Positions 9,784 through 19,500 of a stretch of DNA of 64,000 nt are shown here, piece by piece (position 1 is the first letter of the stretch; each line of letters begins with the position of its first letter). The DNA lies in assembly GCF_022701255.1 (NCBI RefSeq), contig NZ_CP031705.1:5642001-5706000 (forward strand). Direction: 5' to 3'. Both the position numbers and the translations under genes were made by a program. The notes below the pieces were generated by a model. That model searched no databases. It saw only the letters and a list, made by a program, of their open reading frames with translations, and was not told the origin of the DNA. The DNA comes from Microcoleus vaginatus HSN003. GTDB taxonomy: Bacteria; Cyanobacteriota; Cyanobacteriia; Cyanobacteriales; Microcoleaceae.

Positions 9784-10409
9784 AACCTGTTCCTTTTGTG
9801 TGAGGGTCTTAATAATTTCATTATGCGATACTTTGTTTGTATTTGGGGCACTTTAGGTAAAGTTTGACATATTCTTTATCAAGCCTTTACATAACCTTCA
9901 CAAATGCTGTCGTTCGCATCTGCCGACGGGCGATTCATCCCTAAAAATACCCCCTAAATAATTATAAAAACTGTGGATGGAAACCTTGCAGTAGCGGGCA
10001 TGGGAGCGCGGAGCAGCAAAACTGATTTGGATCTGGTGTATGCTAATTTTTTATTTGATTTTCGAGTCTAAATCCTCAACAGCAAACACTTAAGTAGAAA
10101 TACGGTAATAGTTGTGTCTACTGACAGTTAGAGAAGTTTTATATTAACCAGAAACTGGGAATATTGGTTTTTTGGGACTTGCGTAGGGGAGTTAAAGTAG
10201 TTTATCTATGGGGTAAATTACTTACAAAATGCGATTGTTGGGTCTAGGTATTGTGGTTTAATTAAATAGATCCCGTGGCGTGAGATATCCCAAAGATGCG
10301 ATCGACAAGAGGCGATTTGTGCAGAGTGAAGCGGTAAAAGAGTGGATTGCCCCTCCACAAAGATTGTATAGAGAAGCTGTGGGCAAGTCCTTGCTCCCGA
10401 TCGACCGCA
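9784..10409. other. Spacer with no gene recognised
   Basis: About 625 bases holding the promoter of the PEP-CTERM gene on the minus strand and the downstream side of the molybdoenzyme gene. The first 120 bases are AT-rich and likely regulatory. An open stretch on the plus strand from 10280 runs into the molybdoenzyme gene and has no good start, so I do not call it. Confidence 0.5.
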
Positions 10410-11009
10410 TCAAAACAGACCGCTGTAGCGTTCCTCAGCCCAAGGTTCGCCCCGCTGGTGGTAGCCGTTGCGTTCCCAAAAACCTAGTTCTTCGGTTTCT
10501 GTAAATTCTAGCCCGTTAATCCATTTAGCGCTTTTCCAAGCGTACAAGTGGGGAACTACGAGCCGCATTGGGCCACCGTGGTCTGCGGATAGAGGTTCGC
10601 CGAAGACGGTGTGGGCGAAAAAGTTTTCTTCTCGGAGGAAGTCGGCGATCGCAATGTTGGTAGTGTAGCCGCCGTAGCAGTGTTCCAGGACGTGCAGAGC
10701 TTGTGGATCGACTTCTACATACTTCATAAAATCTGTGACTTTGACTCCCGTCCACTGCACGTCGAGTTTTGACCACCGGGTGACGCAGTGAAAATCCGCA
10801 GTAAAGTTAGTTTGGGGCATGGCCTGAAAGTCCGACCAAGTGAAGGTTTTTGGTTGTGCCAATCCCCAGACTTTAAATTCCCAACTCTCTATGCTGACGG
10901 AGGGTGTATCGCCGTAGGTCAAAACAGGAAAGCCGTTGGCGAGGTATTGACCTGGGGGGACGCGATCGATGTTTTCTGATTCTGGCTTGCGAAAAAATTT
11001 GCCCAGCAT
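10410..11009 (-). CDS. Sulfite-oxidase-like molybdopterin oxidoreductase
   Basis: A 199-residue protein with the sulfite oxidase/YedY molybdopterin-binding fold. FHCVTRWSKLDVQWTGV contains the cysteine that should coordinate molybdenum, ADHGGPMRLVVPHLYAWKSA is the pterin-phosphate binding region, and KWINGLEFTETEELGFWERN is typical of the short bacterial subgroup. There is no heme or dimerisation domain and no twin-arginine signal, so it is probably cytosolic. The start at 11009 (MLGKFFRKPESE) is preferred; an upstream in-frame start at 11075 adds 22 residues of no family character. Substrates in this subgroup are uncertain and include sulfite or oxidised methionine for relatives. No partner gene is adjacent. 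Confidence 0.85.
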   Translation of the reverse strand: MLGKFFRKPESENIDRVPPGQYLANGFPVLTYGDTPSVSIESWEFKVWGLAQPKTFTWSDFQAMPQTNFTADFHCVTRWSKLDVQWTGVKVTDFMKYVEVDPQALHVLEHCYGGYTTNIAIADFLREENFFAHTVFGEPLSADHGGPMRLVVPHLYAWKSAKWINGLEFTETEELGFWERNGYHQRGEPWAEERYSGLF

Positions 11010-11320
11010 TGATTCACGCTCTACAGTAACTGACTGCAATCCTGAGTATACCTTGCACAGAGGAGCGCATCGCAATTCATCTCCAGGTAGAAAGCTTTCA
11101 TCACTTCTGCAGAAATAAAAATCCCCAACTCCTGCTTGATGCCCGCCTAATTCTGCCTTCGGAGAGAGGCGAAGCTAAAAATTTTAAAAATTTATCACCC
11201 CAACGTATGAATTACCTAACCTTAAATTTTATCGTAATTAATGGTGCATTTCCGAACCTTTGATGTATTGTTACAATATGCTCAGAGGCCATATGTAAAA
11301 AAATTGATGGGGTAAAAATC

Positions 11321-11554
11321 ATGATTAGAAGTTGCTTGATTCCGTTGACGATATGCTTGATTGCTTGGTGGGTGACTGCCGGAACTGACAACAGAACGCT
11401 AGACGGAATTCCGGCTCCAATAGCTGCAATTGTTGGAATGTGTTCGTTAATTTGGTTGGTCGCAGTGTGTCCTTGGCCTGTTGAACTCGCTCTAGTCTTG
11501 GCAGTGGTGGTTTTCGGCAAAGCTTACCTGCAAAAAATCTTGAAAGTCGGCTGA
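11321..11554 (+). CDS. Small hydrophobic membrane protein, unknown
   Basis: A 77-residue protein with two hydrophobic helices: residues 1-20 (MIRSCLIPLTICLIAWWVTA) and roughly 30-66 (PAPIAAIVGMCSLIWLVAVC onward), ending in a short basic tail KAYLQKILKVG. A purine-rich GATGGGG lies about 8-12 bases before the ATG. I do not recognise the family. The spacing, start and composition argue that it is real, but an open frame on the opposite strand covers the same DNA. A short stem-loop at 11741-11774 lies downstream. Confidence 0.45.
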   Translation: MIRSCLIPLTICLIAWWVTAGTDNRTLDGIPAPIAAIVGMCSLIWLVAVCPWPVELALVLAVVVFGKAYLQKILKVG

Positions 11555-11740
11555 ATTTTCAGGGCGAGCGCTCCTATATTTTGGGGGAGCGCGATGATCG
11601 AGTGCTGCTACTTTGTTGAAATTCTTCGCGATTTGTCTGGCTAATTTGTCAGATGGGGTAGCAAAGGCGGAATCAACCCTAGAATTGGTGAAATTCAATT
11701 TACATATTTCGGTTAAAAATTACAACATAAAAATCAACAA

Positions 11741-11774
11741 AGAAACCCGGTTGACAAAGATCAACCGGGTTTCT
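11741..11774. terminator. Perfect 14-bp stem-loop between converging genes
   Basis: AGAAACCCGGTTGA (11741-11754), loop CAAAGA, then TCAACCGGGTTTCT (11761-11774). It is placed between the small membrane-protein gene and the end of the ktrA-like gene, which converge, so it can act in both directions. A second copy of the core, AAGAAACCGGGTTTCTGAG, follows at about 11823-11841. It is a member of the dispersed repeat family also found at 681-747 and inside coaE. Confidence 0.65.
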
Positions 11775-11893
11775 GAGGGTCTGAAATTTTGACACATCCC
11801 GCACCACTTGCTGAGTAATTCGACACTTGGAACCCAAGAAACCGGGTTTCTGAGTCCAGAAGTGTTGCTGTATGTGCGTAAAATGGCGAGCTG

Positions 11894-12592
11894 TTAAATT
11901 GGCAAGCGATTGATATCTTTATTAGAACCAATTACTACCATCACCTCGCCCTTTCTCAAGCGTTCGCTGGGCTGCGGATTGATCTCGAACTTGTTGTCGG
12001 CGCGACCGACTGCTAGCAAGTTCAAACCATACCTGCGCCGGAGTTCCAAATCGGAGATGGTTTTACCGTCAAACTTTTCAGGAACGAGCAACTCAACAAT
12101 GCTGTGATCTGGGTCGAGGTCAAAGCGTTCTAAAATGCTGGGTTTTGTAAGAAGGCGAGCTAAAGAGCAGCCCATTTCTCGTTCGGGAAAAACTACATGA
12201 TCTGCGCCGACTTTTTTCAACAGTTTTAAGTGAGTTTCCGAAGAAGCTTTGGCGATTACGTTACTTACCCCGCCTTCCTTAAGATTTAGGGCGGTGGTAA
12301 TGCTTTCTCCTAGGTAATTGCCAATCGCCACAATCACTGTTTCAAATTCCAATATACCGGCTTCCTGAAGAGCGCTAGGCTCAGTAGAATCTAACTGCAA
12401 AACGTGAGCAGCAATGCGATCATTCAAAGCTTGAGTTACTTTTTTTTCATCGGTGTCAATTCCCAGGACTTCGTAACCCAAACCGTGCAGAGTAGAACAC
12501 ACAGCTTTGCCGAAGCGTCCCAAACCAATAACTGCAAACTGCTTGTTGTCGGCGCGCAAAGTGCGAAAAAAATTTAAAGATGACAGATTCAC
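11894..12592 (-). CDS. ktrA: Ktr/Trk potassium uptake regulatory subunit
   Basis: A 232-residue cytosolic gating protein with an RCK_N (TrkA-N) Rossmann domain followed by an RCK_C (TrkA-C) domain. The dinucleotide loop VIGLGRFGKAVCSTLHGLGY is at residues 20-39 and the acidic end of strand two (GIDTDEK) follows. The C-terminal domain begins near residue 150 (DHSIVELLVPEKFDGKTISD). KtrA forms an octameric ring that binds ATP/ADP or NAD and opens the KtrB pore. The gene for the pore lies 140 bases upstream on the same strand, so the pair is probably one operon. The first 17 residues before the Rossmann fold are variable, and I keep the ATG at 12592. Confidence 0.93.
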   Translation of the reverse strand: MNLSSLNFFRTLRADNKQFAVIGLGRFGKAVCSTLHGLGYEVLGIDTDEKKVTQALNDRIAAHVLQLDSTEPSALQEAGILEFETVIVAIGNYLGESITTALNLKEGGVSNVIAKASSETHLKLLKKVGADHVVFPEREMGCSLARLLTKPSILERFDLDPDHSIVELLVPEKFDGKTISDLELRRRYGLNLLAVGRADNKFEINPQPSERLRKGEVMVVIGSNKDINRLPI

Positions 12593-12732
12593 TGAATATC
12601 CAGCGCTGAGCGTCTTGCTGTTTAAATTTTAGCAGAGACAGCGCCGCCTCCTTTTGGTTTTTAGGTAAGTAGTAAAAGTTGATTTGGGTTGTCACCCATT
12701 GTTTAGATTATCAGCAAGTAGGCAGGATTTTT

Positions 12733-14067
12733 TTATCCCACTAACAAACTTTCCTCAGCATACTTAAAAGACCTGGGTTTTGGATCGCCTAATGCAGCAC
12801 TCATCAGCAGCAGCACCCCAACCCGACCTATGTACATTGTAGCAATCAAAATCAACTTACCGAGCGCTGAAATCTTCGCTGTAATCCCTGTGGAAAGGCC
12901 GACCGTGGCAAAAGCTGAAACTGCTTCAAATAGCACTTCGATAAATTTTAGTTCGGGATTGGTCAGCTCAATTAAAATTGCAGATGTGAACGCGACCAAC
13001 AGGGAACCGAAGACTACGCTAATGGTTTTCAGAATCATTGCTGGCGGGATTTGACGCTGATAGCACTCCACATCTTCCTGGCCTTCGAGAACTGCTGTGG
13101 TACAGCAAAACAATATCCTAAAAGTTGTGGTTTTGATTCCGCCGCCGGTGCTGCCAGGACTGGCGCCGACAAACATCAGCGCGATCGTCAGAAATAGCCC
13201 GGCTTCGCTCATTTTGCCAATGTCAATTGTATTGAATCCCGCCGTGCGGGGGGTAACAGATTGAAACCAAGCTGCCATCACCTTTTGAGGAAAAGTTAGA
13301 GAGCCGAAAGTTCCTGGGTTGTTGTATTCCAGCACCAAAAAGGCTAGCGTTCCTAAAATCAAAAGGACAGCAGTTGTACTGGTAACGACTTTGAAGTTCA
13401 GGGAATAAACTGTGCAGATAAGGCTTTTGTTCAAGCGATCGCGCAGCCACAGGTACATTTCCATAATTACTTGATAGCCGATTCCCCCAAATATGATTAA
13501 ACCCCCGACTGTGAAGTTAAGCACAGGCGAATTGATATAGCGGATCAAATTATCTGAGTAGAGGCTAAAACCGGCGTTGTTAAAGGCATTAATGCTGTGA
13601 AATATAGCCGACCACAGACCGTCTTTAAATCCGTATTCTGGGACGAAAACCGACATCAGCAAAAACACTCCCGTTAATTGAAACAAAACGGTTGTTGCTA
13701 GAATTGACTGCACGAGTTGCACTACGCCGGCTAGCCCGGATTTGTCGAGAGATTGTTGCAGGGCAATTTTTTCTTTCAAGCCAAAGCGGCGGCCCAATAA
13801 CAGCAGCAAAATAGTCGTGGCTGTCATGTAGCCCAAGGCTCCTATTTCCACCAGTAAAAGTAGGCATAGTTGCCCCCAAAAAGAGTAATATTTGCCGATA
13901 TCTACCACCGACAAGCCCGTGACGCAGACAGCGGAAGTAGAGGTAAACAGTGCTGTTATTGGATCGCTCCAAGTTCCATCAATTGTGGAAAAGGGCATCA
14001 TCAGTAATATAGCACCTGCGATGATGACGGCGAGAAAGCCCAAGCAAATGGTTCGCGAGACAGTCAT
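12733..14067 (-). CDS. ktrB: Ktr/Trk-type potassium transporter pore subunit
   Basis: A 444-residue polytopic membrane protein of the Trk/Ktr/HKT superfamily with four repeated M1-P-M2 units. Filter loops can be seen at STSAVCVTGLSV (near residue 49), SINAFNNAGFSLYS (near 159), GASPGSTGGGIKTTTFRI (near 303) and AVSAFATVGLSTG (near 386), each with the conserved glycine. It carries out sodium- or proton-coupled K+ uptake across the plasma membrane with the ktrA product. In Synechocystis this system is important for osmotic adaptation (established for the family). The start is the ATG at 14067, since MTVSRTICLGFLAVI leads straight into the first helix. A third Ktr component known in Synechocystis (KtrE) is not in the window. 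Confidence 0.93.
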   Translation of the reverse strand: MTVSRTICLGFLAVIIAGAILLMMPFSTIDGTWSDPITALFTSTSAVCVTGLSVVDIGKYYSFWGQLCLLLLVEIGALGYMTATTILLLLLGRRFGLKEKIALQQSLDKSGLAGVVQLVQSILATTVLFQLTGVFLLMSVFVPEYGFKDGLWSAIFHSINAFNNAGFSLYSDNLIRYINSPVLNFTVGGLIIFGGIGYQVIMEMYLWLRDRLNKSLICTVYSLNFKVVTSTTAVLLILGTLAFLVLEYNNPGTFGSLTFPQKVMAAWFQSVTPRTAGFNTIDIGKMSEAGLFLTIALMFVGASPGSTGGGIKTTTFRILFCCTTAVLEGQEDVECYQRQIPPAMILKTISVVFGSLLVAFTSAILIELTNPELKFIEVLFEAVSAFATVGLSTGITAKISALGKLILIATMYIGRVGVLLLMSAALGDPKPRSFKYAEESLLVG

Positions 14068-14165
14068 TCGATTTTAGGTTTTAGATTTTAGATTTTAGAT
14101 TTGAGAGGGAACCACAAATCGATTTGAGATTTGAGGTTTGAGAGGGAACCCACAAATAGATACTC
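14068..14165. repeat. Short TTTAGATTTTAGA / GAGAGGGAACCACAAAT repeats
   Basis: Several iterations of TTTTAGATTT are followed by two copies of TTTGAGAGGGAACC(C)ACAAAT in the spacer between the ktr operon and the tocopherol gene. Similar TTTTAGATTTTAGATT tracts occur at about 42988-43017. They look like low-complexity spacer DNA without clear function. Confidence 0.6.
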
Positions 14166-14288
14166 TGGCTTCAAATAACGACATCTCTGTCTGGCGAGTG
14201 CCTGCGGTCGATCGAACTCAATCGCCAAATTCTATGACAACAGCGGGAAAATAACGGTAGAATTCCTTTAATAACTTGCGATCCGGCG

Positions 14289-15242
14289 ATGACATCAACA
14301 CTTTACCAGCAAATTCAGCAACTTTACGACGCTTCTAGCGGTTTGTGGGAGCAGGTGTGGGGCGAACATATGCACCACGGTTACTACGGCCTGGATGGCA
14401 ATTTGAAAAAAGAGCGCCGACAGGCTCAGATAGATTTGATAGAAGAACTGCTGGCTTGGGCTGGAGTACCGTCAGACAAGGCACTGTGTGAATCTTACCG
14501 CATTCTCGATGTCGGTTGCGGGATCGGCGGCAGCACGCTGTATTTGACCGAAAAGTTTAGTTCGATCGCTCAAAATAATTTAAAGTTGGATGGTGGGGTT
14601 GATCGAGAGCGTAGCCGATCGCCCGAACAAAATAAAACGGGCGCTAGCGTTACAGCGACCGGGATTACTCTGAGTCCGGTACAGGCCAACAGAGCGACCG
14701 AACGCGCTAAAATTGCTGGGCTAGAAAGCAATGTGAACTTTTTGGTGGCCAATGCTTTGAATATGCCTTTTCCTGACGAATCATTCGACTTGGTTTGGTC
14801 GCTCGAAAGTGGCGAACATATGCCCGACAAAATTAAGTTTTTGCAGGAATGCTGCCGCGTACTCAAGCCGGGAGGAACTTTGATTTTGGCAACTTGGTGT
14901 CACCGCCCGGTGGGAGAAACGGCGGGAGAATTAACTGATGAAGAGAGAAAGGAATTGGCAGAAATTTACCGGGTTTATGCTTTGCCTTATGTGATTTCTT
15001 TGCCGGAATACGAGGAAATGGTTCGCAGTTTGCCTTTGACAAGTATTCGCACCGCTGATTGGTCAAAAGCTGTTGCTCCTTTTTGGGATGTGGTGATCGA
15101 TTCTGCTTTGACTCCGAGCGCGATTTGGGGTTTGCTCACGAGCGGTTGGACGACTATTCAAGCAGCACTTGCTCTCGGATTGATGAGCCGGGGATATCAG
15201 AGCGGGTTGATTCGTTTTGGGCTGATTTGTGCTGTAAAATAA
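14289..15242 (+). CDS. Gamma-tocopherol methyltransferase (Slr0089/VTE4-like) with in-frame insertion
   Basis: A 317-residue SAM-dependent methyltransferase expected to convert gamma- to alpha-tocopherol at the membrane surface. The family signature LYDASSGLWEQVWGEHMHHG lies near residues 12-31, SAM motif I is ILDVGCGIGGSTLYL near 77, motif II is FDLVWSLESGEHMP near 165 and VLKPGGTLILATWCHRP follows. Between TEKFS and ATGITLSPVQ, where homologues run on directly, there are about 31 extra residues (positions 90-122, DNA 14558-14655) containing VDRERSRSPEQNKTG. This insertion carries GATCG-rich repeat-like DNA and keeps the frame. The gene is followed 98 bases later by homogentisate phytyltransferase, so two tocopherol steps sit together. 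MPBQ methyltransferase is the closest alternative. Confidence 0.9.
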   Translation: MTSTLYQQIQQLYDASSGLWEQVWGEHMHHGYYGLDGNLKKERRQAQIDLIEELLAWAGVPSDKALCESYRILDVGCGIGGSTLYLTEKFSSIAQNNLKLDGGVDRERSRSPEQNKTGASVTATGITLSPVQANRATERAKIAGLESNVNFLVANALNMPFPDESFDLVWSLESGEHMPDKIKFLQECCRVLKPGGTLILATWCHRPVGETAGELTDEERKELAEIYRVYALPYVISLPEYEEMVRSLPLTSIRTADWSKAVAPFWDVVIDSALTPSAIWGLLTSGWTTIQAALALGLMSRGYQSGLIRFGLICAVK

Positions 15243-15340
15243 CAGGGATAGATCAGAGAAGTTTTGAGTTTTGAGTTGATGAGTAAGGTGCGTATTACGC
15301 ACCTACAGAATATTATTTGTGTGGTGCGGGTGTGAGATTT

Positions 15341-16336
15341 ATGGGCAATGATTCGATTGGCAAGTCTTGGATTGATAAAAATGGCTCGGCTCCGCAAAGC
15401 TGGGTGAGGGCATTTTGGGAGTTTTCTCGACCGCACACCATTGTGGGTACTAGCTTGAGTGTATTGGCTTTGTATGCGATCGCCCAAAGCACGAGTCTGT
15501 TTGTGAATCCTGTATTTTTGCCCCTAGCTTTTGCCTGGTTGGCTTGCATTTGCGGCAATATTTATATTGTGGGATTGAACCAGTTAGAAGATGTTGAAAT
15601 TGATAAAATAAATAAGCCGTATTTGCCGATCGCCTCGGGAGTGTTTTCTCGGAAAACCGGGGAATTAATTGTAATTGCAACGGGAATTATAGCAATTTTG
15701 ACGGCTGTTTCACAAGGCCCGTTTTTGCTGGCTACCGTTGGCGTTAGTTTGGCGATCGGGACTGCTTATTCTCTGCCCCCAATTCGGCTGAAACGGTTTC
15801 CTTTTTGGGCGGCGCTGTGCATTTTTACGGTGCGGGGCGCTATCGTAAATTTAGGGTTATTTTTGCACTTTAATTGGGTGTTGCGTTTGGGAATGGCGAA
15901 AAGCGCTTTGTCTGGCTGGAGTTTGGAGAGTGTGTCTTTTCGGATTCCTGCGGAAGTGTGGGTGCTGACGGTTTTTGTTGTGGTGTTTACATTTGCGATC
16001 GCCATTTTTAAAGATATCCCCGACATGGAAGGGGACAAGCAATATAATATTACTACGTTTACGATTGAGCTGGGCAAGCCGGCCGTCTTTAATTTATCTC
16101 GCTGGGTGTTGACGGTTTGTTATGTGGGCGCGACTTTAGCCGGAGCGATCGTATTGTCTAATGTTAATTTAGTGTTTCTGGCAGTTTCTCATTTGGCGGC
16201 TTTGGGTTTGATGTGGTTTTGGAGCGCGAAAGTTGATTTGGACGATAAAATAGAAATTGCTGCATTTTATCAGTTTATCTGGAAGTTGTTTTTCTTAGAA
16301 TATCTGATTTTTCCCGCAGCTTGTTTGTTGGGGTAG
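15341..16336 (+). CDS. Homogentisate phytyltransferase (UbiA family)
   Basis: A 331-residue integral-membrane prenyltransferase that joins phytyl diphosphate to homogentisate, the committed step of tocopherol synthesis (Slr1736 in Synechocystis). Both aspartate-rich motifs are present: NQLEDVEIDKINKPYLPIAS early in the protein and KDIPDMEGDKQYNITTFTIE near residue 225. These bind Mg-diphosphate. About eight hydrophobic helices follow the RPHTIVGTSLSVLALYAIA segment. The ATG at 15341 (MGNDSIGKSW) is preferred to an upstream TTG at 15317. It lies just behind the tocopherol methyltransferase and is probably cotranscribed with it. Tocotrienol-type geranylgeranyl transfer is possible, but the cyanobacterial family uses phytyl diphosphate. 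Confidence 0.92.
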   Translation: MGNDSIGKSWIDKNGSAPQSWVRAFWEFSRPHTIVGTSLSVLALYAIAQSTSLFVNPVFLPLAFAWLACICGNIYIVGLNQLEDVEIDKINKPYLPIASGVFSRKTGELIVIATGIIAILTAVSQGPFLLATVGVSLAIGTAYSLPPIRLKRFPFWAALCIFTVRGAIVNLGLFLHFNWVLRLGMAKSALSGWSLESVSFRIPAEVWVLTVFVVVFTFAIAIFKDIPDMEGDKQYNITTFTIELGKPAVFNLSRWVLTVCYVGATLAGAIVLSNVNLVFLAVSHLAALGLMWFWSAKVDLDDKIEIAAFYQFIWKLFFLEYLIFPAACLLG

Positions 16337-16361
16337 AAGGGGGAGAAGGAAGTTCGGCAAC

Positions 16362-16490
16362 GGATTATGTAACGGATGTAACGGATGTAACGGATGTCAG
16401 GAAGAAGGAAGAAGGAAGAAGGAAGGGGGAAGGGGGAAGAAGGGAGAAGGAAGGGGGAAGAAGGAAGAAGGAAGAAGGAAGGAAGAGTTA
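16362..16490 (+). repeat. Microsatellite-like tract before the giant TPR gene
   Basis: Three to four copies of TAACGGATG run from about 16367 to 16397, followed by about 90 bases of GGAAGAAGGAA/GGGGGAAG purine repeats. An open frame passes through the tract into the next gene, but the translated stretch is just low-complexity RRKKEEGR, so I do not treat it as coding. Slippage here could alter the distance from promoter to start. Confidence 0.8.
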
Positions 16491-16549
16491 ACACATTAGA
16501 ACACGTTGGCAATTACCAGTTAGCGAACTCCCAAACAACAAAGACAACT

Positions 16550-19500
16550 ATGGCTTCTCAAAAAAAAATTCGGAAATCTGCCTGTACACTGGGTGCCGAA
16601 GACTCTTTGAAATTAGCTTGGGAACATCACCAAGCGGGACGTTTGTTAGAAGCTGAGAATTTGTACCGGCAAATAATAGAAGTGCAGCCGGAATCAGCAA
16701 ACGTGCTGTGTTTGTTGGGAATAGCGGCGAGACAGCAGGGAAAGATTGCAGAGGCGATCGACTTTTACGAACAGGCGATCGCCCAAAACCGCGATTTTGT
16801 AGAAGCACATTTAAATAAGGCTAATGTTTTGCTGGATGTACGCGAGTATCAAAGGGCGATCGCCAGTTACCAACAAGTCATCAAAATGCAGCCAAATTCC
16901 GCACTCGCTTACAATAATTTGGGGTGGGCAAAACAACAATTAGGCGAAATAGACGCGGCTATTTTATATTACCAAACAGCGCTGCAATTTGACCCCAATC
17001 TGCACGAAACAGCGCACAACTTAGGACATTTATTTAAACAAAAAAATCAATTAAACGAGGCGATAGCTTGTTACCTCCACGCTTTAAAAATAAATCCCAA
17101 TTTGACATATTCCCTGATGGGCTTGGGAACTGTTTTGCAGCAGCAAGGTAAATTAGCTGAAGCTTTCAACTGCTACCAGCAAGCGGTTACAATTGACCCT
17201 AACAATCCCGAAGCTCACAACAATGTAGGCGCCTTTTACCACGAACAAGGTAATGTGAAAGCCGCAATATCCTACTACAGACAAGCATTAAAGTTAAAGC
17301 CAGATTTCGTGGAGGCTATTAACAATCTCGGACACGCTTTGGTCGATTTAGGAGAGTTTCAAGAGGCTTTTTCTTGTCACAGTCGAGCTTTGGAATTGCA
17401 GCCAGACAACGCCACCGCACACCTGGAATTAAGTTTAACTTTGCTATTGTTCGGAGATTTTCAGCGCGGTTTTGCTGAATATGAGTGGCGGTGGCGCACT
17501 CCGCAAGTATCGCCCAGGCAATTTAAACAGCCGGTTTGGGATGGTTCGGATTTGCAGGGGAAAACTATTTTACTCCACGTCGAGCAAGGCTTTGGCGATT
17601 CTATTCAGTTTATTCGCTACGCCCCAATTCTTCGGAGCCGAGGCGCTAAAGTTATGGTGGCTTGCTATCCAGAACTGATGCGGTTGTTTGCGACAGTTCC
17701 TGGTATTGAATATTTATCAGTTAGTCTGGAAGGTTTGCCAGAATTTGACGTTCACGCACCTCTGATGAGTTTGCCGCGAATTGTGGGGACAACTCTGGAA
17801 ACAATACCTGCAAATGTTCCTTATTTAGAGCCGCCTGCTGAGTGCAAATTTGCGCTTTCTTCTGATGCCAAATTGAAGGTAGGGATTGTTTGGGCGGGGA
17901 GTCCGCAGCGTCGGAAAGACTATCAGCGTTCTTGCAGTTTGAGCGATTTTATTCAATTTTTGGATGTTCCGGGAATTGCTTTTTATAGTTTACAAAAAAA
18001 CTTGTCCGAGAGCGATCGCACTTTGTTGAACCAACACTTAGTGCCGGATTTGAGTCCACATTTGAGCGACTTTGCTGATACCGCTTCGGCTATATCCCAA
18101 CTGGATTTAGTGATTAGTGTCGATACGGCTGTGGCGCACTTAGCCGGTGCTTTAGGAAAACCGGTTTGGGTGTTGCTTTCTTTTGCTCCTGACTGGCGTT
18201 GGCTGCTGGATCGTGAAGATAATCCTTGGTATCCAACTGCGAGGCTTTTCCGCCAAACTCAGCCGGAAAGTTGGCAAGAATTGTTTGAGGAAGTACAGGC
18301 GGCTTTGAGTTTATTTGCGATCGCCAATACTGCTAGTTATTCCGAGGATTATGGCCACGAGCCGCTTGACTTCGTTTCGCTCGCCATGACTGGTAATAAT
18401 ACGCCTGACCTCGATTCTGTGGCTCTCAAAATGACAGGTGCAAGCGTGGTTAAAGAGAGTAAACAAATATTTGGGAGCGCGAGCGAAGGGTTAGCAGAAG
18501 GCTCCGCAGCTAAGCAATCGCAGGGGATTGAGACATCGATTGCGATCGCAAGAGGTGGCGATAACCCGGTTGTTTTAGAGGATTTGTTGCGACAAGCAGA
18601 ACAGTTAATGGAAACAGGAGATCGGGAAGAGGCGATCGCCCTTTATGAACAGATTATATCTATTGAGCCAAATTGCGTTCAAGCGCGGATTAATTTTGGT
18701 TTTCTCAAACAAGAAAAGGGCGAATTAGACGCAGCTATTCCGCATTACCGAGAAGCTTTAGCCATCGATCCAAATATTCCTCAAACCGCTTACAACTTGG
18801 CAAAGATTTTTGAGGAACAAGGTCAAGTGGAAGAGGCGATCGCACATTACAAGCAAGCTCTTGTAGCTCAACCAGATTTCGTGCCCGCACTGATTAATTT
18901 AGCCGTGGCGCTGCAAGAAAAAGGTGAACTTGTAAGGGCGATCGAGCTGTACCGACGAGCACTGGAAATTCATCCGCATAGCTGGGAAGCTTACAACAAT
19001 CTGGCAACAGTGTTGCAAGAACAGGGCAATTTAGAAGATGCGCTGGAGTATTATCACAAAGCTCTAGAATTGCTGCCTGATTTTGTGGAAGCTATTAACA
19101 ATTTAGGCAGAACGTTTCTGGAAAAAGGTGCGGTAAAAGATGCGATATCCTGCTACAGACGAGCGATTCATTTAAGTCCCAATCACGCTAGCGCTCACCT
19201 GAATTTGTCCTTGGCTTTACTGTTGGTGGGAGATTTGGAGAATGGTCTCACCGAATACGAGTGGCGCTGGCAAATTAAAGAATTTCACACTGGTCACTCG
19301 TGTTTTTTGACGGGGCCGGAAAATACAGTTTCGGCGAGAGAATACCGACCGCTGTGGGACGGTTCTGATTTGGTGGGAAAGACTATTTTGCTGCACGCCG
19401 AACAAGGTTTAGGCGATTCGCTTCAGTTTATCCGCTACGCTGCGATCGTCAAAAATAAAGGCGGTAGGGTAATTGTCGGCTGTTACCCGCAATTACACCG

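Noticed and set aside
10280-10504. 74-residue plus-strand frame before the molybdoenzyme gene
   Set aside because: Overlaps the 3' end of the conserved sulfite-oxidase-like gene on the other strand. No ATG at the start and no homology signal.
16394-16549. Extended N-terminus of the TPR giant from 16394
   Set aside because: The extra residues come from a purine microsatellite; the ATG at 16550 starts at a more protein-like sequence.
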